Source: Falciphora oryzae (taxonomy: Eukaryota > Ascomycota > Sordariomycetes > Magnaporthales > Magnaporthaceae). Taken from it: a stretch of 64,000 nucleotides of DNA. This document shows positions 45,701-58,772 of this stretch, piece after piece. The first letter of the stretch is position 1, and every line of letters begins with the position of its first letter. The stretch lies in contig JNVV01000010.1 in the NCBI GenBank assembly GCA_000733355.1, forward strand, positions 290,324-354,323, in the 5' to 3' direction. The translations under genes and the position numbers were made by a program. The notes under the pieces were generated by a model. That model did not search any database. It was not told where the DNA came from and saw only the letters and a program-made list of their open reading frames with translations.

Positions 45701-47895
45701 TGTGCCACAACAAACCTTGAGGGCCAACGACCGCCTGCCTTTCCCCTCATCAAAAAGAGCTTGCTTCCCCAGGACGTTCGCATGAAAGCCTACCGGCTCG
45801 GCTAGAGATGGAGGATGGGTGCTTGTTGCCGGGGGCGTCCTTGCTTTCCGATCGCCTCAGCGGAGGAGGGATTCTGCGCATAATAAGCTCAGCCATTGGC
45901 TCTCCGGCCCAGTAATCTTTTTCGCCTTCGGTTCGTGCCAGTGATGCGAAGCTGGGAAAAAGCTTTCTCCCCCCGCGTTTTGTTTGCACACTTTGATCGT
46001 GCGTTTTTTGTTTTTTTTTGTTAGGTGCGCCGTGCCACAGCGGAGTCCTTGCTGCCTCCACTCCGCCTCAACCTCCACGCGTTGGAGTGTGGCAGCGGCG
46101 AAAAGAAACAGTCCCAATGGCAAAAACACTGGACGGGCCGCCACCGCAGGCCGAACTTGTGGGCTCCCGCCAGCCCTCAAACACGGAGGCCAGGCCGATG
46201 ACTTCCGTGGGCAAAAAAAAAAAAAAAAAAAAAGGATTGGATATCGAATCACCATTCAAGACGACCAGCCGCAACCAGCCAGTCAAACCTCCCACTTCCC
46301 AACTCATGCTTTCTATTGGGCCGTCCAGTCGGAAGTTAGGGACCAGGATGGCGGGGTAGCACACGCATTGCGCTCCCAACCGATGACTGAACCTCTGGGC
46401 ACCAGACATCAACGTCCCCAAAAAAACAAAAAAAAAACCGCTCATAACAACAGAAACCCTCTCTCGCATTCGGCGCGCGAACCCCCCGGCCGCCCCTCGG
46501 TGCCTTCAAAGCATCAACCTGTCTCAGGAAAAGGGCGTGAGCCCAGACACCCACTGCCGCACGTCGAAAAAAGGCTGCCAGTCCGTCGCGAATCATATTC
46601 ATTTCATGCCTGATCCAGCCACTTCAGGCCGAATGTTTGCCTGTGTTCGTGTTTGTTTACTTCTTTCTGGTTTTCGGCCCTCATGAGCTTGCTCGCAGCT
46701 CGGTCCGGCCCAGCTCATCTCTCTCGCTGACGCTCCCCCGTTCCGCCCCTGCGGTTGTGATGTTTTGGTGTCTCCTCGGGGATGGGAAAGTGGGGTGAGG
46801 CTCACAAGGCTGTGTGCGGCTCATTGGCACCCCAAGTGGGTTGTACCTGTGAGATCTATCTGTTTGACTCCGAGACCCGGCATAGTTTCCCTTTATGCCC
46901 AGGTCGGCGGCGGCGGCGGCGGCGGCTGTCTGTTCCTTTTATGTGTCTTTAGCACCGCTGGCTCATCAGCCACGTCAAATTCCCACCGGAGCCCTGTCCA
47001 TATCCATCTGATGCAGCGGGGTCCACGGTCAAGTGCGTCCGCCTGCTACCCGATGATAGCCACAGCCTTCCTCATTGTCACAGCCAGCGACGTGGCATGC
47101 GTGTTCCACCAAAGCCCCTAGGCCCGGCGGCCAGAGGCCCACGGAGTGAATTCTCCGAGCCTCCCCCGTCCAGAGCTGCAGCTTTCATTCAACAATGAGA
47201 GCTGTCACAAAGGCCGTAGCCATGACTCGATATTGGCCGTGGTAATCAGTGATTGGTGAACACTTCTAGAGGGGCTCGAAAGTGGCATCTAGCCTGGGGC
47301 CACAGCGAAAAGAAAGATGATGAGAAGAAAGATCAAGAGAAATAGGAGGAAGGGAATGCTCGTTTCCGCGTTCCCTTGATGCCAATAGACGTGGGAGTCT
47401 CCCCTCGTCCCCCTCCGCTTGTTCATCTCACCGCCCTCGGCTCTTTGCTTTTCATTTGCCTTGGTGAAATGGGCTATCGTCGCCACACCGGCTTCAACTG
47501 CAAGAATGGTTGGTCTGTAAGCGCAGAGAATACCCCTCCACACCCATTCGGGTGTACAAGCATATCTGGACACCGCCTCGACCATCTCTTTCTATCTTTT
47601 CCGCGAGATCCTGTTGCACAAGAAGAGCATCCCTTGTGATAAGTGACAGCTGTTACAAGCGTGACAAACCCCTTCCAAGACCCAACGGCACCCTCCTAAA
47701 AGGGGGCTGCCGGTGGGATGGCCCACAGGCGGCTGATTCCCTGTGAGACGTGGGGAGGGAGCGCACTCGACAGCTTGTCGGGACGAGAAACGGTGGCTGA
47801 TGGGGGACTCTGTCGAGTCTTGAGCCGCTTCTTTCCATCGGGGGAAACATCCGCCTTTTGGGGTCTTCTTTCTTCGCATTCCCGGGCTGCGTTTC
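42797..47895. other. Left part of the 16-kb gene-poor region
   Basis: No supportable gene in 5 kb. The part near 42.8 kb should hold the promoter of the minus-strand 608-aa gene. Homopolymers T17 (43688-43704), A26 (45102-45127) and A22 (46213-46234) are scattered in otherwise GC-rich sequence. A plus-strand frame of 184 aa at 44324-44878 has no codon bias or motif. Confidence 0.5.
45102..45127. repeat. A26 homopolymer
   Basis: Uninterrupted run of 26 A in non-coding sequence. Confidence 0.95.
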
Positions 47896-47905
47896 TGCTA
47901 CTCAC

Positions 47906-48070
47906 TCGCAGGATTTGCCACTTGTACTCGAGGGCGTCGGGACGCCTGGACGGGAAGGTCCCATCCATTAACATCTCGTAGTAGGGGGCGTGTGCTGAGA
48001 TGATGGAGCTGATGGGGACTGGAAAGAGGTGTTCTTGGAGATGTATCATGAAAGTATCCTCGATGTATCC
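47906..48070 (-). other. Possible exon with BTB/POZ-like sequence
   Basis: The minus strand reads EDTFMIHLQEHLFPVPISSI then ISAHAPYYEMLMDGTFPSRR. This resembles the start of a BTB/POZ fold (hydrophobic strand, FPV, S.H.PYY..L..G.F) although the usual HK after FPV is absent. A good donor GTGAGT lies at 47905. No following or preceding exon could be joined with confidence. It could be a decayed gene or chance. Confidence 0.3.
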
Positions 48071-48471
48071 AGGATACCTTGACCGTGTCGGCCAATGCCC
48101 TCTCTCCATGGCGCCCTTCCAAGACCTCTGCGGCCGTCGTGGAGGTTCAGGGGATGTGAGGAGGCAGGCGGATGGACGCTGATTTGAGCGTCGGGCGGGC
48201 GGCTGCATCCTGCTGCTTCACCTCTCGCTTCTCCGCTGTTCTCCATGTCCCGACTCCTCGTGGAGCCGTTAGCGAGGTGGCGACCGAGCGGGTGGCCGAG
48301 TGCAAATGAGGCCTCGTGACCCCTCTGGATGCTTCCAGATTCTCCAGATCATCGTCCGACTGCTTCCTACTTTCTTTGGGAATGGAGTGATTGGCATTTC
48401 CTAATGGTCAGAAGACGGGAGGCCGTGCATGCGGCCAGTGAGACTGACCAACGAGGCCGGGCCTCGCCGTC

Positions 48472-49426
48472 TTGGGCCGGCAACTCTGCCAGGCTTCACC
48501 GTCCACTAGGACGTGGCTTTCGGCAAGGGTCGACGATCCTGGACAGTCAGCCTCCGCCCAGGGTGGGATCGGCTTGCATGGAAGAGGAGAGAATCGCCAC
48601 GTGCGCATGCTTGTGTTCCTTGAACACCACGAAACCCCGAGCGGCAAGAGAAGGTTGGCCCAAGGAGGGAAGCCGGTCACCATCCTCTTGTGGACCAAGG
48701 CAGAGGACGAAGAAGGTAGGAGGTTGAGGAACAGGGCCATGGAGGCCCGAGAAGCGGTGGTGCCCCGGAGTTTTCGGGCGGCAGATTGGCAGAAAAAGGG
48801 CGGTGGGAAGGAGTCCGTGTGAAGGGGTTAGGTGGTATCAAGGGGTCGTTGGTGGTTCGCCACACCCAGACTGTTGGGTCGAATGAGAAGGCGCCCAAAG
48901 GATGGACGCGTCGGCTGCCCTCGGGGTCTCACAATGAGAGGATAAAGGAGTATGCGTATCGTCGTCAAGCATACGTCAACGGCGTCTTCGATGGCCTAGC
49001 TGTGGATCCTTGGCGAGGTCCGAATCGACTCCAGAGCTCGCACATCCTTTTGAGGACGAGAGGGAGAGAGCTTCGAGAGGGAAGAAGATGGCACGGGGTG
49101 ACAGCGACGCCGTCCTTATGAACAGCAAGGAGGGCCGGGGGGATGAGCTCCTCATCGCGGGGGACCCCGAGGCGCACAGGGACAGTCTCGGGTCGCAACG
49201 AGATCAGGGTGGGCTCATTGTTGCGACAGCGGCGCCGGTCAAGGCAGCGAACACGCAGCGGATGGTTAACTGCCTGCATGATTCCCTCGTCCCGGAGAGG
49301 TTTGACCGCCGGTATGAGGTCATGTTGCGGGCTGCCAGGCTGGCTATCAAGGAACCCGCGCCCCGATACCGCCCGCCTCGGGGAAGGACGACGGAGGGTG
49401 GGCTGGCCGCTCCCCGCTGCTGAAAC
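48472..49426 (+). other. Possible coding remnant, frame changes twice
   Basis: Three overlapping plus-strand frames carry protein-like, charge-rich sequence with mostly G/C third positions. First, at about 48590-48822, HVRMLVFLEHHETPSGKRRL and VTILLWTKAEDEEGRRLRNR. Second, at about 48825-49010, HNERIKEYAYRRQAYVNGVF. Third, at about 49010-49423, HPFEDERERASRGKKMARGD, GRGDELLIAGDPEAHRDSLG, and LHDSLVPERFDRRYEVMLRA. Each change of frame has the same sign. No intron of normal size explains the changes. It may be an unrecognised or decayed gene; no family is recognised. Confidence 0.28.
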
Positions 49427-50828
49427 CAGGAGTGAGCAAATGACTGCTCTCCGGGCAGGACAAGCAAGCGGCGCCCAGCTCAGGACCTAAGCTAAGGCAG
49501 ACACGTTGCTTTTTTTTTTTTTTTTTTGCTCGAAAGGCTTGCAGGAGGCATACATACATTGGACAACAAGTCATGGTCGTTGCTGCAGGCCGTATGCAGG
49601 TGTATGCCATCGACCGTGCCGGGGTCGGAGGGCCGGGAGGAGGTTGTTGAGCAGGGGCGCGAGGTGAGTTGAGGAGCAGAGACGAGAACGGCAACCAAGG
49701 GTCAGGCAGGGCCAAGAAAATGACAATAAAAGCAAATTGAGACGGAAGAAAAAGCTGACGGGCAAGCACGACGAGTCTTGACGGGTTTTCCATTTTGCCT
49801 CGTTTCCACGGGTAACATGTGCCGTGGCAGTTACACCTGCATCTACCCGGCTGGCCCCCCTTTGTTGGCTGGTTCTTTGTGTGTGCTCTGGCGACGTCGC
49901 AAAAAAGACCCCTGGCAGCGCTGGCGGGAGTGGATCCAACTCGTTCGGGGTCCTGGCTGCGGCCGTATCTGGCATCATCTGCGGTGGTAGGTTGGGAAAG
50001 GACCGAGTTTGGAGCTAGTGGCGACCAGCGAGTCGTTCGTTGTTGGGGCTGGTGGTGGGTGCGCGTTCGTCGACCACGACGATGGGGCTCGAGCTGGAGA
50101 CAGACTTCCAATGTCCGCGCGTACCGCGAGCCGCCTCCTCGACGTCGAGGGCAGTTGAATGGCCCAGGTCAGCACAGTGCAGCACACCGCGGGCTGCCAT
50201 TCGCGCAGTTTCGCGGTCTGCGATGCGGGATGGTGGGGCGGGCGAGCCGGAACATTGCCTAGGAAGGAGCGGATGTCCTGCCTTGGGAAAGGGCTCGTCG
50301 GGTCGCGCTACCGAAACTCGAGCGCCGGCCTGCTGCACGTATTTCCAGGCGAGCACACCAACCAGCTAGCACAGTACGTGACACCAGAAAGCAGGCACAT
50401 TACACCAGACATCACGACGCCTCCCAACAGGCGCGCGACCCGGGCGCCTCCCAGCACAGCCGTGGCCGCACCAAGCTGCAAGGGTAACCGGGCAGCGACA
50501 GAGGCGTCTTGGCAAGCTATTCTCTCACATTTTCTATTTGCTGCCCTCCGTTCTGTGGGTGTGGCATGCAGAGGCCTGCCTGTCTGATGCAGGTGACAGT
50601 GATAGAGGGCGAGGAATCACCGCTCCGGAGGCAGTGTGCCAGGCAGGCCCCTTTGGATGCGACCCGTATCACGCCCTCGAGTCGCATGGCCGCGAGATCA
50701 TTCACACTCGAGGGTTCGCTCGCCTAACAAACATGTCTGCCGGCCTGTGGGCTTGTGGGTGTGGATGCATGGTTCGATACTGGCTGCCCGCTGCAGTGTG
50801 CCAGAAGCTCAAGAACAGGCCGTGTGGG

Positions 50829-50830
<2 letters not shown>

Positions 50831-50860
<30 letters not shown>
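50831..50860. repeat. A30 homopolymer
   Basis: Longest homopolymer of the window, 30 A in a row, in non-coding sequence. Confidence 0.95.
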
Positions 50861-50862
<2 letters not shown>

Positions 50863-51477
50863 AACAGAGAGCCCCGGTCCGTCGACGCACACGGCTCTTC
50901 CAGGACGGGCAAACAATGTGATGTGTCAAAGTGCCAGCCTGGGCTCGGCGCGGATTTGTGATCTGTCAAACTGCCAATGCCAGCCATACTCAGCCGGGCT
51001 GGTTGAAGCTCTGGGCCGAAGCTTGAACCAGGCGTCGACTGTCGTGCTCCGTCCGCCCGTCCTGGGGGCCCAGCCATTGCCATCTTGGACGCCGGGCGGG
51101 ACGTGGGTGGGTGACAGCGAGACGAAACGAACGGATCCTCCCCCATCGCAATGTGTGGGGGGCCTTTGTCCGGAGCACGCACACACACCTACGGAGTGCG
51201 CCCACACAGCCCACACACCCACCCTGCCGCGCACCTCGATGCTCCCTCTCTCCAGGGTAGCTCGAGTAAGTTCAGTCGGGGGAGGGTGGGACGGGACGAG
51301 GGTGGTTTGTTTACATAGGGCACACGTCATCTAGGTAGTAGCGTGCTCCCCTCCTCGCCCACCCGGCCATGGCTCAGGTTTGCCCTTTTCGGCTCGTCGT
51401 TGCTCCCCTCTGGACGAGCAAGATCTCCGTGCATGCCGGTTCTTAGTTCCGCCATGGGGAGCGGGCTGGAATCCGCC

Positions 51478-51481
<4 letters not shown>

Positions 51482-51522
<41 letters not shown>
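51482..51522. repeat. CA microsatellite
   Basis: Perfect CA array of about 20 units. Confidence 0.97.
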
Positions 51523-51524
<2 letters not shown>

Positions 51525-54500
51525 GCCCGGCGCGGCGCTGGCAGGTTGGGGGTGTGGGTGCGCTTGGGGGGCCGTGGGCTGTGTGCTGCTGGGCCGCCCG
51601 CTTCTCGCCAAGAGATGATCCCGCCGTCTCCGGTGGCCGTGCTGCCTCCTCGGTTGCGGACCAACGCCCGGATCCACCGCCCGCCCAAGCACAGTACGTG
51701 AGTGGCACGTTCGGTGCCGCGCTGCGTGTGTGGTCTGTACACCTATATGTGGCAGCGTGGTATAGCGAGGTAGGTACGGGGAAGGCATCCCGGGCACACC
51801 CAGCACCGTGCTGGGCGCGCTGGCCGTGATGTAGGTCGGCTCTCGGTATTTCCTGGCCCTCTGGCTGGACATCCAAACGTTCTGGACTCGCTGCTGTTCC
51901 CCCCTCGTCCCCATCTCGATGGGGTCCGCTGAGAGGCATTTATTTGACGCTGCAGCATCTGGGTATCTATCTGGTGCAGCGAGTTATCTTTCCATGGATC
52001 AGCCTCGATAACACAATTTGATCTCTTGGCAGACCCGCACACAACGCACAGGATTCCGAATTTGCGCACCGCTTGCGAGGATGCTCCCCCGTAGACCGGG
52101 CCACACAGCACAGGGAGAGTAGCGAGGACGGCAGGTGGGCCGGGGAAACAGACGGAGAAGGACTGTGGAATATTGGTGAGAAATGGGTGAGCAGGCAGCA
52201 TGCCAATTACCGCGGCAGGCACCTGTCGAGGCTGCCCTGACCTCACGGATAGATAGAGTTTGGCAGTTGTGAATCCCGGACGGCTGTGGGTGCTTGTCAA
52301 GGCCCCGTCTGCCCAGAGCACGTCCCATGGAAAGCCCACACAGTCCACGGCAGAGGGCCTTTCTGAGTCTGTCCGAGCCCGCACCCCAAATATCCACCAG
52401 GGGGAGCCGACGGGTCTACCAACCTACCTATGCATCCGTGGCATCCTACGGGGAGCAAGTCGGCCGGTAGGTGGTGGGAGGTCTGGGACCATACATGACG
52501 GCGGTGCTCGACGGCACGCAGCCCCCATGACTCGGCACCCGCGCGGGGAACCACCGGGAGGGTGAGGGGAAGGCTTCCGGCGCAGGAAAGCCACCACTCG
52601 TACATCGTACATATAGTAGACGGTGCACCCAGATAAAGGGTCCAGTCCCTTGACGCGGCCGTGAGAGACGTCCCCCGCATCGGCCAGGGTTTGGTAGGGC
52701 ATGGGGCTCCAGGTCGGCGCCAGCAGGCTCGATCGAGCTTGCCGCCGGCGGGCCCTGGGTGTAGGGAGCAAGCGAGCGCCGAAATAGGACGCAAGCCGGG
52801 AGTTTTCCAACTGGCGCAGTGAGCGATGTAATGCAATGGACTGCTCGCCGGCATGGCAGACGCACCGCTGACAGATGGCATATTGTGTGCATGGTGTTCA
52901 CGCATTTCGACATGACGATATCGGCCTTCCACGTCTTGGGGCTCCTAAGAAAAGCAACTAGGGTTTGGGGATTCATGGGCATGACATCTGCAGGATACGG
53001 CGGGAGACGCGGCGGAAAGCGGAAACATGATGGAAATGCGGAATAATAATAATAAGAATAATAATAATTAAAAAAAAAAAAGATTGAAAGACGAGCCAAT
53101 AGACGCTGGCCAAGCCGCCGGCCGGATGTCGGAAGAAAGCCCCATAGGGCGTGGAACGAAAAAAAAAAAAAATAGGAAGAAGAAAAGAGAGCACACAGCT
53201 GAGAAAAAGCAAAGATGACAGGAGAAAAAGCAAGTTGGCAGCTCGGCCGGAAGGGAGCCTATGGGCTGGCTGGCACACTGACAGACGAAGCTTGAGGTTG
53301 GGGTGCTGGGTTGGGTTGGGGTAAATCACAAATCCTTGGTGGCAGCCCACCTAGAGGGACGCCTCTTCCGAAACGGGCCAGCCGCATCACGCTTGCAATT
53401 TGGATCGTTTCCCACACACACTCACACGCTTTGGCTGGCCTTTCCTTCTCTGTTTCTTTTTCCCTCTCGCCTACCCCCACCACCAGAGCGGGTGCAAGAG
53501 CTGCCGAGAAACACGAGGTGAGGCCGGGGCGGAAAAGGGGCGCGGCGATATCATCGAGCTGCCCGTCGCGTGCTGGGGCCGTTTCATCGCCTACGTAGTG
53601 TGTGTAGTATGTAGCAGTGGAGCGTGCTGGTTTGGAACACTGAAGGGAGGTGGTGGTGATGGATGGTATGGCATGGCACAGCAGAGAGGTGTGGTGGAGA
53701 ATTATTGTCGGTCGTTTGCGTAGAAAGACGCACAGAAGCAAAAAGGCCACAGCTCACGTCCCACGCAGAGGCAGGGTCCTGAGGAGTGTGGCCGCATACG
53801 CTTTACGGCTCGCTGGTCTGCCGTCCCATTGTTTCGATCATCGACGATGCGCCGAGGGATAAAAAAAAAAAAACACTGCACATCCACCACCGAGTCCAAA
53901 AACCAACTCAGAGAAACAGAATCTTGAGTGAGTATTTTTGTGGCTGCAGGTGTGTCGCATCGTCTTGGCTTGCCGGCCGCCACCACGGTAGTGTTTGATT
54001 GGGCCCGTCGCATCCACGAGGGTGGGCACCCATTGACCCCCCCTATCCACTGCATAGGCACACAAAAAAAAAATAATAGTCTGGGTCAAAGCTTCATTCC
54101 CCCTGTTGGCAAAGCCTTGGCATCACTTCCTCTTGCGGCGGAGAAGCAGCCTCGTCACTCGGAGCTAAGGAAGTGCATCGTGGCCTCCGAAGCTGGGCAT
54201 GAGAGGGAGGGACGCAAGGCAAGGGATGGAGCAGGCCGGTCTGGCAACTGCGCGAGGGGGACATGTCGTGTTTGTGGCTTTTGGGTCAGCATCCGACGGG
54301 GAGCAAAGAGTGTGGGTATCAATAAGTGCTGGTCGACATGTTTGTCTTCTCTACGTAGGTAGATGCGCAAGGAGGTAGACACACCACCCACACAAACGCC
54401 GGTGCGCTTCCGCTGTCCGAAAACGTTTGTCAACCGTCTTGGACGCCGCGGCGTCTGCGACTCAGAGAAAGACACGACACGCATCGGACCACAGTCAAGA

Positions 54501-54825
54501 TGAAAAAAAGAACAACGCAAAAAAAAAAAAAAACAGTGCTACCATGGGCAGACGCTGTGGCGGCACGGATGGCTTCCCGCCGTCGTTCCACTCGGCGTCC
54601 CATTCTCTATTTTTAATATGTGGCATCGCCCTCGCGAGAGATTCTGTCGAGAGCTGCCGCTGCGTCTGTGTTGTGCAGCACCAGAGTGGCCAGGCCCTTT
54701 TTTTGTCGCAATAATTACCCCGAGTAGCAACGGCAGCCACAATAATAACAAGGAATAGATAATAACTTTGCCCGGAACAGCAGTACCCAGAACAAAGGAC
54801 AGGCAACAACAATACCCATCGACAC

Positions 54826-54872
54826 CCACACACACACCACACACCACACACCACACACCACACACCACACAC

Positions 54873-54906
<34 letters not shown>
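54826..54906. repeat. ACCACAC heptamer array followed by CA repeat
   Basis: A 7-nt unit (ACCACAC) repeats about six times and runs into a perfect CA array; imperfect CA-rich sequence continues to about 54950. Confidence 0.93.
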
Positions 54907-54911
<5 letters not shown>

Positions 54912-57900
54912 AGCACACAAGCACCGCACACAAGCACCACACACACAGCCCGCCCGGGCTTTGATTGATATGCACACGTCCCCCGCGGCTGGCTGGGACG
55001 TTGCAACACTTATCAAGCAGGGGTTTGCAGACATGGACCCTTGGATCCTTGTTGGTCGTCAAAGTTGATTTTGTCGAATCCGGCAGGTCCTCCATGTTTG
55101 CCCAGATTTTTGGCTGGGCCACTCTGGGGGGCCGTGCAATATCCCGGAGCAAGTTTCCACGTTGGACCGGCCAACCGGCCACCAGTCGGCCGGCGCTCGC
55201 CGGGTGCTTCCTGTGCTGCTCTCTGCTGCGGGGTCTGATCGCTTTTGCAGAGCCCAGGAGACAGACACATACATGCTCGATTGGCTCGAGACGTGTCGAT
55301 GTTGCCCGTTTGCTGTTCTGCACTGTGCATAGTGCCTGCAGCACATGTCTCTGCCGCTCTGCACGCCTCTGCCAACTACCACCTAGTCTAATGTGCCTCT
55401 GCTATGGTATGGTGCACACATGCCGCGTAGGTCGGCCGACAGCCAGGTAGAAGGTAGGCATGTAGCATGGCATGCAACTGGGCTCGACTGCCTCCCTCCT
55501 TGGAACGGGTTGGACCACGCCCTAGTCGAGGCAGTCACCCTACCAGGCAACCTAGCATCCATCAATGGGGCGAGGACCAGAATCTCCTCTACACGGTGGA
55601 GCTCGGTGCAAGTGGACCGCACCAGGCCAATTGAGCCAATACCCCAACCGTGAGCTCGCGGAAACCCTTGTGCTCGCACCCCGGGCGGCCTGCCTGCCTG
55701 CCTGCCTGCTGCTCACGCTCGAAATAGGACGATTCGACGTTGCGGCGAGGTCCATACTGGAAAAGGCGGCCTCCGGGCGGGCTCACCGCGGAGCTGGGAC
55801 TTCGCGGGCTTCGGCCAAACAACGAAATGTTTCTGTGCGTCTATGGGTTGCTTTGGTTCTGGTGGGTGGGAGCCGGTCAGTTACAGTGCGGGACCTCGGT
55901 CCTTGGACACTGCATGGTTCTTGATCCAACCTCCAATGAGTTTTCCGGGCGGGTGGGCGTCATCTTCTCAGCCGCCCAACGCTCAAACTGTGTGCAAGTC
56001 AATCTGCGAGCGCCCCAACCTACCCGTGAAAGCCACGAGCTAGAGACGAGAAGCAAACAAGTGACCTCCCACGAGATTGACCTTGGTCCAAACAGCCCGT
56101 GCCAAAGCCTGACGGCAACAGACGGTCCCGGCATGTGACGGCGAGGCCAATTTCGACGGAAAGGTACGGGACCTAGGTCTAGCCAGTCAGTCTGTCTACC
56201 GGCCTCCCTCCATGTACCTAAGCGTGCTCTAGGCATCCGAGCCAGCCAGCCAGCGGTTCAGCTCCACTCCCCTCAACTAGTGGCCCCGCCCGTTGGGCCG
56301 GCGAACAAGGCGACGGAGCTCATTACAGAGGGGTCCGTCAGCCGCCGGTCGTGATGAGGTATCGAATGCGCAAAAAAAGGGGCCTACCTGTCTAGCACAT
56401 CCTCCTGCCAACCACTCACTTAGTGGATAATGCAGCCGGTCTACCTAGCCTGCTGCTGAATCATCTCCGGACAAGCTCGAATGGACGGCATTGGCACTTG
56501 ACGCGTCTCGAGTCTGCACCTGCACATTCCTGCGCATGCATCTGGGACAAACACCGCGAGGTGGTATCCATCTGGCTCGCCAAACCGTCTTTTCTTTTTC
56601 TTTTATTATTATTCTTATTATTATTGCTGTTGCCATTTCTCCTTGCCCTCGAGACGCCGAAACATGAGGGGTCCCTGTGCCTCAACGGGGTCTCCCTGGG
56701 ACTGGATGGCGACACTGCGGCGCCGTATGGAGCCGCTGCTCCCATGGGCTTACGCTGGCGGCCCCATCCAGCCCGCGGATCTGACTGGAGATGATGTGCT
56801 CAATCAATCTCCGTCCTCCTCTCGCCCACTTGGCCCCGCCGCCGCTAGGGTAACCCGCGCGCTAGCTCGGTGGGGACGGACGGGTGCTCTTCAGATCAAT
56901 CGACACCTTTGACCTGGCGAGGCCCGCTTTCTCCTCCCCCTCGAGCGCCGTCTCCAGTCTCTGCCGCTGCATCGGCTAGGCCAACAGCGGCCTGCCTGGC
57001 TTGTTCGAGATGCCCTCTCTCCACTCGCAAAAACAAGACAGACTGGCTGGCTGCCCCGGTGGAGAGGCCGGGCGCAGTGACCAGCAAGCAGGCTCCGTCC
57101 TCGTTGGTTCGCTGGCCGCCCCACCGATTCTCTTGCACGTTGTTGTATTTTTTTTTTTTCTTTTTTTGATTAGTATTTTTTTATCGTCGCAGCAGGATTT
57201 GATTGATTCTTTCCGCTCGCTCCTTCCTCCCGCGCCTGTGAGAGCTGCCGTTGCAGAGCTCTGTTGCCGCATCCGCTCAAGTCGAGCCAAGCCAATGCAT
57301 TTTGTTTGGCTGGGCCTCGGGACAGGGTTTTCGCACAAGGCGTCTCTCCCACCACACTGGCTGTTTGCCCTTCCGCCATGGGGCTCTCTCCCCCTTCCAC
57401 TTGACGCCTGCCGCGCGCCACACATGCTCGGCCTTTCCATCGCACTGGCTGTCCGGTCACCATAGGTGAGCTGGACAAGGCGAGCTGCGTCGTATACGAA
57501 AAATCTAGCGCCAGACGCCTGCATGTGCCTATGCCCCGCCGCCTCATAGGCCTCGAGCTCTCAGGACGGGTCGGCGCATCTGTCTCGGCTCGATTCCTCT
57601 CTTTCCCTTTGCCGATTCAACATCCTTCTCTCGCCATCGCTCGCATCCTTACCCTCTCCGTGGCCCACAGTGGTGTAAATGACCCGAGACGCCATCCTAG
57701 GCGACCTGCTCAGTACAAGGGCAAGGAGCCACACACCCATCCACCCAGGCCACCACCACCCCCTCCCTCGCGACCAAGTGGGCATCGCACCCTACCCCCC
57801 CTTGTCTAGCTTGACTTGCCTACAGCAAGCAGCATATGCAGGTGATATGAATCGAAGGAGAAAAAAAAAAAGAGACAGAAAAAAAAATGTGAAAAATGTG

Positions 57901-58772
57901 AAAGAAGAAAAAAAAAAAAAGATTTTTGTCACCCTCCGTCTCAACCTACTCCCCTAGCATGCAACCATGTATGTGCATACATATATCCAGCACTTGCGGT
58001 AGCTTTCAGGTACGGTACACGTACAGTTCCGCAGCGGACCCTTCGAGTCTCCCTCACACAGTACGTACACCCCTCCGTCCTGGTCCGTCTCCTCCGAAGC
58101 ACGGGGTATCTGGGTTGGCCGTTCAAAATCGACCGATTCCTCCGGCTACAACCATGCAAGGACGTGGCCTAGGTACTCAGCATGGGGGGCCACCGTTCTC
58201 AATATCAAAGTGTATATATGATGCTCGCCCTCCCCCTCGGTTCTAGCCGTTTCGACCTCTCTCACCCCTCTCTTATGACCCATCTCCTTTCTTCTTCTCT
58301 CTCTCTTGTCTTGCTTTGGCCTTGTATTTTCTTTTGACCTTTCGATATCCGTCCTGGCTGCTGGCTGTGTATATCACATACACACTCGGACCTCAGGCAA
58401 GGCAGAGCCCGTCCCCGGCCACCGGCCACCTTTGCCTCCTCTCGCGGCATTCTTCTCCCCCTCCCATACCGTTGCCACCCGCTGCTCTCGGTGCTTTTCC
58501 TACCCTCGAGGAATAGCATCCCCGCCGCGTGGCCGTTCCTTGGTCACCCTGTCGCTCGTTACTCTCCCCTCAACACAGCCGCCTCCCACTTGGACACGCC
58601 CCACGTGATATGTGCTTTTCACCACGCGTTCACCACCACGCTTCCGGAAACCACATAGCCTTCCAAGAGGCAAAAATCTGATCACTGGGCCGAGCATCAA
58701 GGCGGGCACCTTTTCTTCTTTTTTCTACACAAGATTTCCGAGCTACACCCGGTCCGGTGTACTTCATCAGGC

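Larger units (their letters stand above)
49510..58772. other. Right part of the 16-kb gene-poor region
   Basis: Nine kilobases without a gene that can be supported. It contains T18 (49510-49527), A30 (50831-50860), a CA array (51482-51522), an ACCACAC array (54826-54906) and several A12-A13 runs. The last 500 bp before 58773 are CT-rich and probably belong to the promoter and leader of the GT2 gene. Confidence 0.5.

Noticed and set aside
49347..50111. 254-aa minus-strand frame
   Set aside because: It includes a Lys run read from a homopolymer and has no coherent domain; it overlaps the better plus-strand signal.
54826..54950. CRISPR-like or telomere-like array
   Set aside because: The units are 7 nt or 2 nt without spacers, and the organism is a fungus; the unit differs from TTAGGG.
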